Shown: piece after piece, positions 14,073 to 15,787 of the stretch
How positions within the stretch are numbered: the first letter of the stretch is position 1
Layout of the letters: every line of letters begins with the position of its first letter
From: Leptospira saintgironsiae
Lineage (GTDB): Bacteria; Spirochaetota; Leptospiria; Leptospirales; Leptospiraceae
Assembly (NCBI RefSeq): GCF_002811765.1
Contig: NZ_NPDR01000017.1
Coordinates: forward strand, 1 to 15,787
Reading direction: 5' to 3'
DNA length: 15,787 bases
The notes under the pieces: model-generated
What the model was told of the DNA's origin: nothing
Seen by the model: the letters and a program-made list of their open reading frames with translations, nothing else
Databases searched by the model: none
Position numbers and translations under genes: made by a program

Positions 14073-14594
14073 TTATCCTAACTTCATGTCTTGTATAAAT
14101 TGAAAGATTGCCGAAGATGCAATGTTGGAAAAATATGGATGATATAGAATTGATTCAAGCTGCTTTCTAAATTCCGAAACACCATCTTTTCCTTCTTCCT
14201 CGCCCATTTTTTCTGAGATAGCTTTAAACAATTCACCAATAGTAATATTATTGTAAATATTTCCTATTGCCAATTGTCCTATATTACTCCCGGAGATTGT
14301 TACAGGATGTATGGGCTTATTAGGGCTATCAACTGACTTCCAATTTGTAATAACGAGATCTTTGTTTTGAGTTTCAAACACTTTTGCCTCGTACCACTCA
14401 TTTAATGAAATCTCTGGATAACTTGCACCATTCGGTGTTGGTGCAGTTTTTTTAAAGAAGAGTTCTTTTCCGAATTCCTTTGCCTCTTCTCCAAACTTCC
14501 TCCTTAGGCGGATTCCTTTTTGTTGAGCAGAACCCATAGCAATCATCGCTATTTCTTCATCCAAATCTTTAGAATATAGAGTAAATATAGACAT
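14073..14594 (-). CDS. Unknown protein with a glycine-asparagine beta motif
   Basis: I do not recognise the family. The 173-residue product has an amphipathic helical start (residues 8-48, rich in Lys, Arg and Glu), a middle strand region (EISLNEWYEAKVFE, DLVITNWKSV), the motif ISGSNIGQLAIGNIYNNITI at about residues 100-119, and a helical C-terminus (LFKAISEK, EFRKQLESIL, SAIFQFIQDM). Segments of the form G-x-N-x-G-x-x-x-x-G-N occur in some effector-associated and phage-related proteins as a short repeated hairpin, but no role can be given from this. A good ribosome binding site, AGGAG (14604-14608), lies nine bases before the ATG, one of the few in this window. Confidence 0.75.
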   Translation of the reverse strand: MSIFTLYSKDLDEEIAMIAMGSAQQKGIRLRRKFGEEAKEFGKELFFKKTAPTPNGASYPEISLNEWYEAKVFETQNKDLVITNWKSVDSPNKPIHPVTISGSNIGQLAIGNIYNNITIGELFKAISEKMGEEEGKDGVSEFRKQLESILYHPYFSNIASSAIFQFIQDMKLG

Positions 14595-14658
14595 ATCTTG
14601 ATGCTCCTGAAGTCGAAAAAGAATATTACTTTGAACGAGAATATATTTGCATCATTGC

Positions 14659-14809
14659 GTCTAACGACCAAGGCTTGACGACGTTTCGCGAGTCCGAAGG
14701 ACTTGGCGCGAGGTTTGCTCAGCAAAACGAGTGACAAAGCGAAATGTGCCGAAGGCCAAGCGAAGGTGCGAAGCATCCTGAAGCGCTGCGTCAGAGCCGA
14801 TAGTTAGCC
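14659..14809 (-). repeat. attC site 19 (type b)
   Basis: Boxes are gtctaac and gttagcc. The latter departs from GTTRRRY but pairs exactly with ggctaac at the far end of its own cassette (14665-15584). The stop codon of the membrane protein gene lies inside this box. Confidence 0.9.
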
Positions 14810-15541
14810 GCCGTTACTCGAGTCGTAGTAAAAAATTGTAGGCCCGTTCTTTACCCTAGTTTTTTCATCCTTTACTTGATTCTTATATAAATTCAGTGAA
14901 TGGTACAATGTAGTTTCGACAAATCGATTTAGATTCGTAACAGTAAACTGATAGCTTGAACAATGAAACCATAAGGCAAGAAAAAATAAAGCGATGGCCA
15001 TCGCTATAAATCCGCAGTGCGGTATCCAAGGATAGATATTGAAGCAAAGATAGTATAATAAATAACTTATTGTAAAGATTCCGGCAAAGATCAAAGAAAC
15101 GAGGGTTGCTCCATTTCCATGCATCAAATCGGTTAAAGAGTCATTTCTACTATTAACTTTTTCCAAACCTTGATCGTCGCTCCTCAAACGATGCCAAATA
15201 ATATTTAAGACACGCCATAATTCTTCTTCATTACTTAATTCTTTTAAATCTTCCGCTTTGAAATCAACCAACCCATGCGTACGCAAACGAATAAAATAAT
15301 CTCGATAAGTCACTTTCGGATAAATAGGCAGTCTCCAGAATAATAAATGATGAACTGAACTTATTACAAAACCTATACCGACTGAAAAGGAAGCAAAAAG
15401 AGTAAGGTTAATGTCGGTAAATGATAACTCGTCCATAAAGCTCATGTCTGGTAAAAAAGAAATAGAAATAAGTGTGAAAGAATAACCTGCAAATGTAAAA
15501 ACTGGAATTATATAGCGAATAATTTTATTAAATTCATTCAT
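14804..15541 (-). CDS. Four-helix membrane protein of unknown function
   Basis: The 245-residue product has four hydrophobic segments at about residues 8-30, 44-68, 144-167 and 172-195, in two pairs flanking a polar loop of about 75 residues with RTHGLVDFKAEDLKELSNEE and RHRLRSDDQG-like charged stretches. The polar C-terminal tail is about 45 residues. The pattern suggests an inner-membrane protein with a cytoplasmic loop and tail; some abortive infection effectors look like this, but no family is recognised. The TAA stop is part of the attC R'' box (GGCTAAC on the minus strand), so the cassette supplies the stop. The ATG at 15541 has no clear Shine-Dalgarno. Confidence 0.7.
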   Translation of the reverse strand: MNEFNKIIRYIIPVFTFAGYSFTLISISFLPDMSFMDELSFTDINLTLFASFSVGIGFVISSVHHLLFWRLPIYPKVTYRDYFIRLRTHGLVDFKAEDLKELSNEEELWRVLNIIWHRLRSDDQGLEKVNSRNDSLTDLMHGNGATLVSLIFAGIFTISYLLYYLCFNIYPWIPHCGFIAMAIALFFLALWFHCSSYQFTVTNLNRFVETTLYHSLNLYKNQVKDEKTRVKNGPTIFYYDSSNGG

Positions 15542-15578
15542 AAATTTTAGTCTTTTAAACGAAATTCCGAGTTATGGC

Positions 15579-15720
15579 GGCTAACGACCAAGGTGTTCCG
15601 ACGTTTGCGATGGCACGAGTTTGCTTTTGCAAACGAAGTGACAGAAGCAAATGTGGCGTAGCCCGAGCGAGTGGGTCGCGAAGTGATCCCCGAGCGTAGC
15701 GGAAGCACCGATAGTTAGGC
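15579..15720 (-). repeat. attC site 20 (type a)
   Basis: Boxes are ggctaac and gttaggc, extra G present. It reads tttgcgatgg but keeps gacagaagcaaat, unlike the coupled change in sites 10, 12 and 18. It is the attC of a cassette cut by the right edge. Confidence 0.9.
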
Positions 15721-15787
15721 GACGGCTCTGCAAGTAATACTGAAAAATCGAGCCACGGATGGCGTTATTAATTATTTATGAGCATAA
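15721..15787 (-). other. 3' end of a cassette cut by the window edge
   Basis: On the minus strand all three frames have stop codons between 15765 and 15778, so a gene entering from the right ends in the last bases of the window. Its product cannot be told. Confidence 0.5.
15752..15763 (-). terminator. Possible small terminator hairpin
   Basis: On the minus strand GCCA-TCCG-TGGC is followed by TCGATTTTT, just after the stops of the partial gene. The loop TCCG is of the UNCG type in RNA, which stabilises short stems. It is the same element as at 10247-10258. Confidence 0.4.

Larger units (their letters stand above)
1..15787 (-). mobile_element. Integron cassette array (super-integron interior or integrase-less attC cluster)
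   Basis: Twenty copies of a roughly 140-155 bp imperfect palindrome alternate with single genes or two-gene operons, all on the minus strand. Each copy starts with an RYYYAAC-like box and ends with a GTTRRRY-like box, with a second inverted pair inside (L boxes). This is the known anatomy of integron attC sites. In type a and b sites the L arm on the plus-strand 3' side carries one extra base (an unpaired G on the plus strand), which by the known L'' rule orients the sites on the minus strand, the same way as the genes. Cassette junctions therefore fall between AA and C of each left-hand box. No tyrosine recombinase gene, attI or transposase is visible, so whether this is a complete integron cannot be told here. 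Confidence 0.93.

Noticed and set aside
46..15720. Regularly spaced repeats that could suggest a CRISPR array
   Set aside because: Repeats are about 140-155 bases, imperfect and palindromic, and the spaces hold genes of several hundred bases. There are no short unique spacers and no cas genes.
1..15787. tRNA, rRNA or known riboswitch genes
   Set aside because: No cloverleaf with conserved T-loop sequence, no rRNA-like stretch and no riboswitch core was seen on either strand. The folded attC sites resemble cloverleaves only in having two side hairpins.

Overview
The window is a stretch of a large integron cassette array. It has 20 long attC recombination sites (about 140-155 bp each) in 15.8 kb, 19 complete cassettes and a partial cassette at each edge. 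Every recognisable gene is on the minus strand. The extra unpaired base of the L'' box also orients every type a and type b site on the minus strand, so genes and sites agree, and the integrase/attI end should lie beyond the right edge. No integrase is present, so the window is either the interior of a chromosomal super-integron or a cluster of attC sites lacking an integrase. Genes are AT-rich and attC sites clearly GC-richer. A spirochaete-style lipobox and the general look of the proteins and of the repeat suggest a spirochaete, most likely Leptospira; this is an inference from memory, not a database match.

Layout from left to right: PIN-like nuclease (200-1150); membrane protein of unknown role (1332-2279); MazEF pair (2462-3027); two gene-free cassettes in tandem (3147-4032); VapBC-type pair with a ribbon-helix-helix antitoxin (4189-4843); DUF4238-like protein (5091-5990); third gene-free cassette (6014-6467); HigB/Gp49-like toxin with XRE antitoxin (6618-7249); lipoprotein (7468-7986); YcxB-like membrane protein with a frame-shifting 8-bp tandem repeat (8215-8724); second MazF with ribbon-helix-helix antitoxin (8948-9524); fourth gene-free cassette (9630-10079); HigBA pair (10243-10881); TIR-domain protein (11168-11923); exported YiiX-like papain-fold hydrolase (12112-12735); HEPN-like protein (12920-13891); unknown protein with a glycine-rich G-x-N motif (14073-14594); four-helix membrane protein (14804-15541).

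Functionally there are five toxin-antitoxin cassettes, each with its own promoter and operator, and several likely defence or stress effectors (TIR, HEPN, PIN). The TA cassettes probably stabilise the array; most other cassettes have no clear promoter of their own.

The most notable signals are: (1) each cassette is bounded by its own private inverted repeat of roughly 14-20 bp extending beyond the attC core boxes, with an almost invariant G/A difference at one position that makes a G.T wobble in the plus strand; (2) an 8-bp repeat in the YcxB-like gene where losing one unit exactly restores a conserved C-terminus; (3) all five TA operons start 6-7 bases after their -10 box, so they are predicted leaderless; (4) four near-identical gene-free cassettes; (5) three co-varying attC stem families, one lacking the usual L'' extrahelical base.
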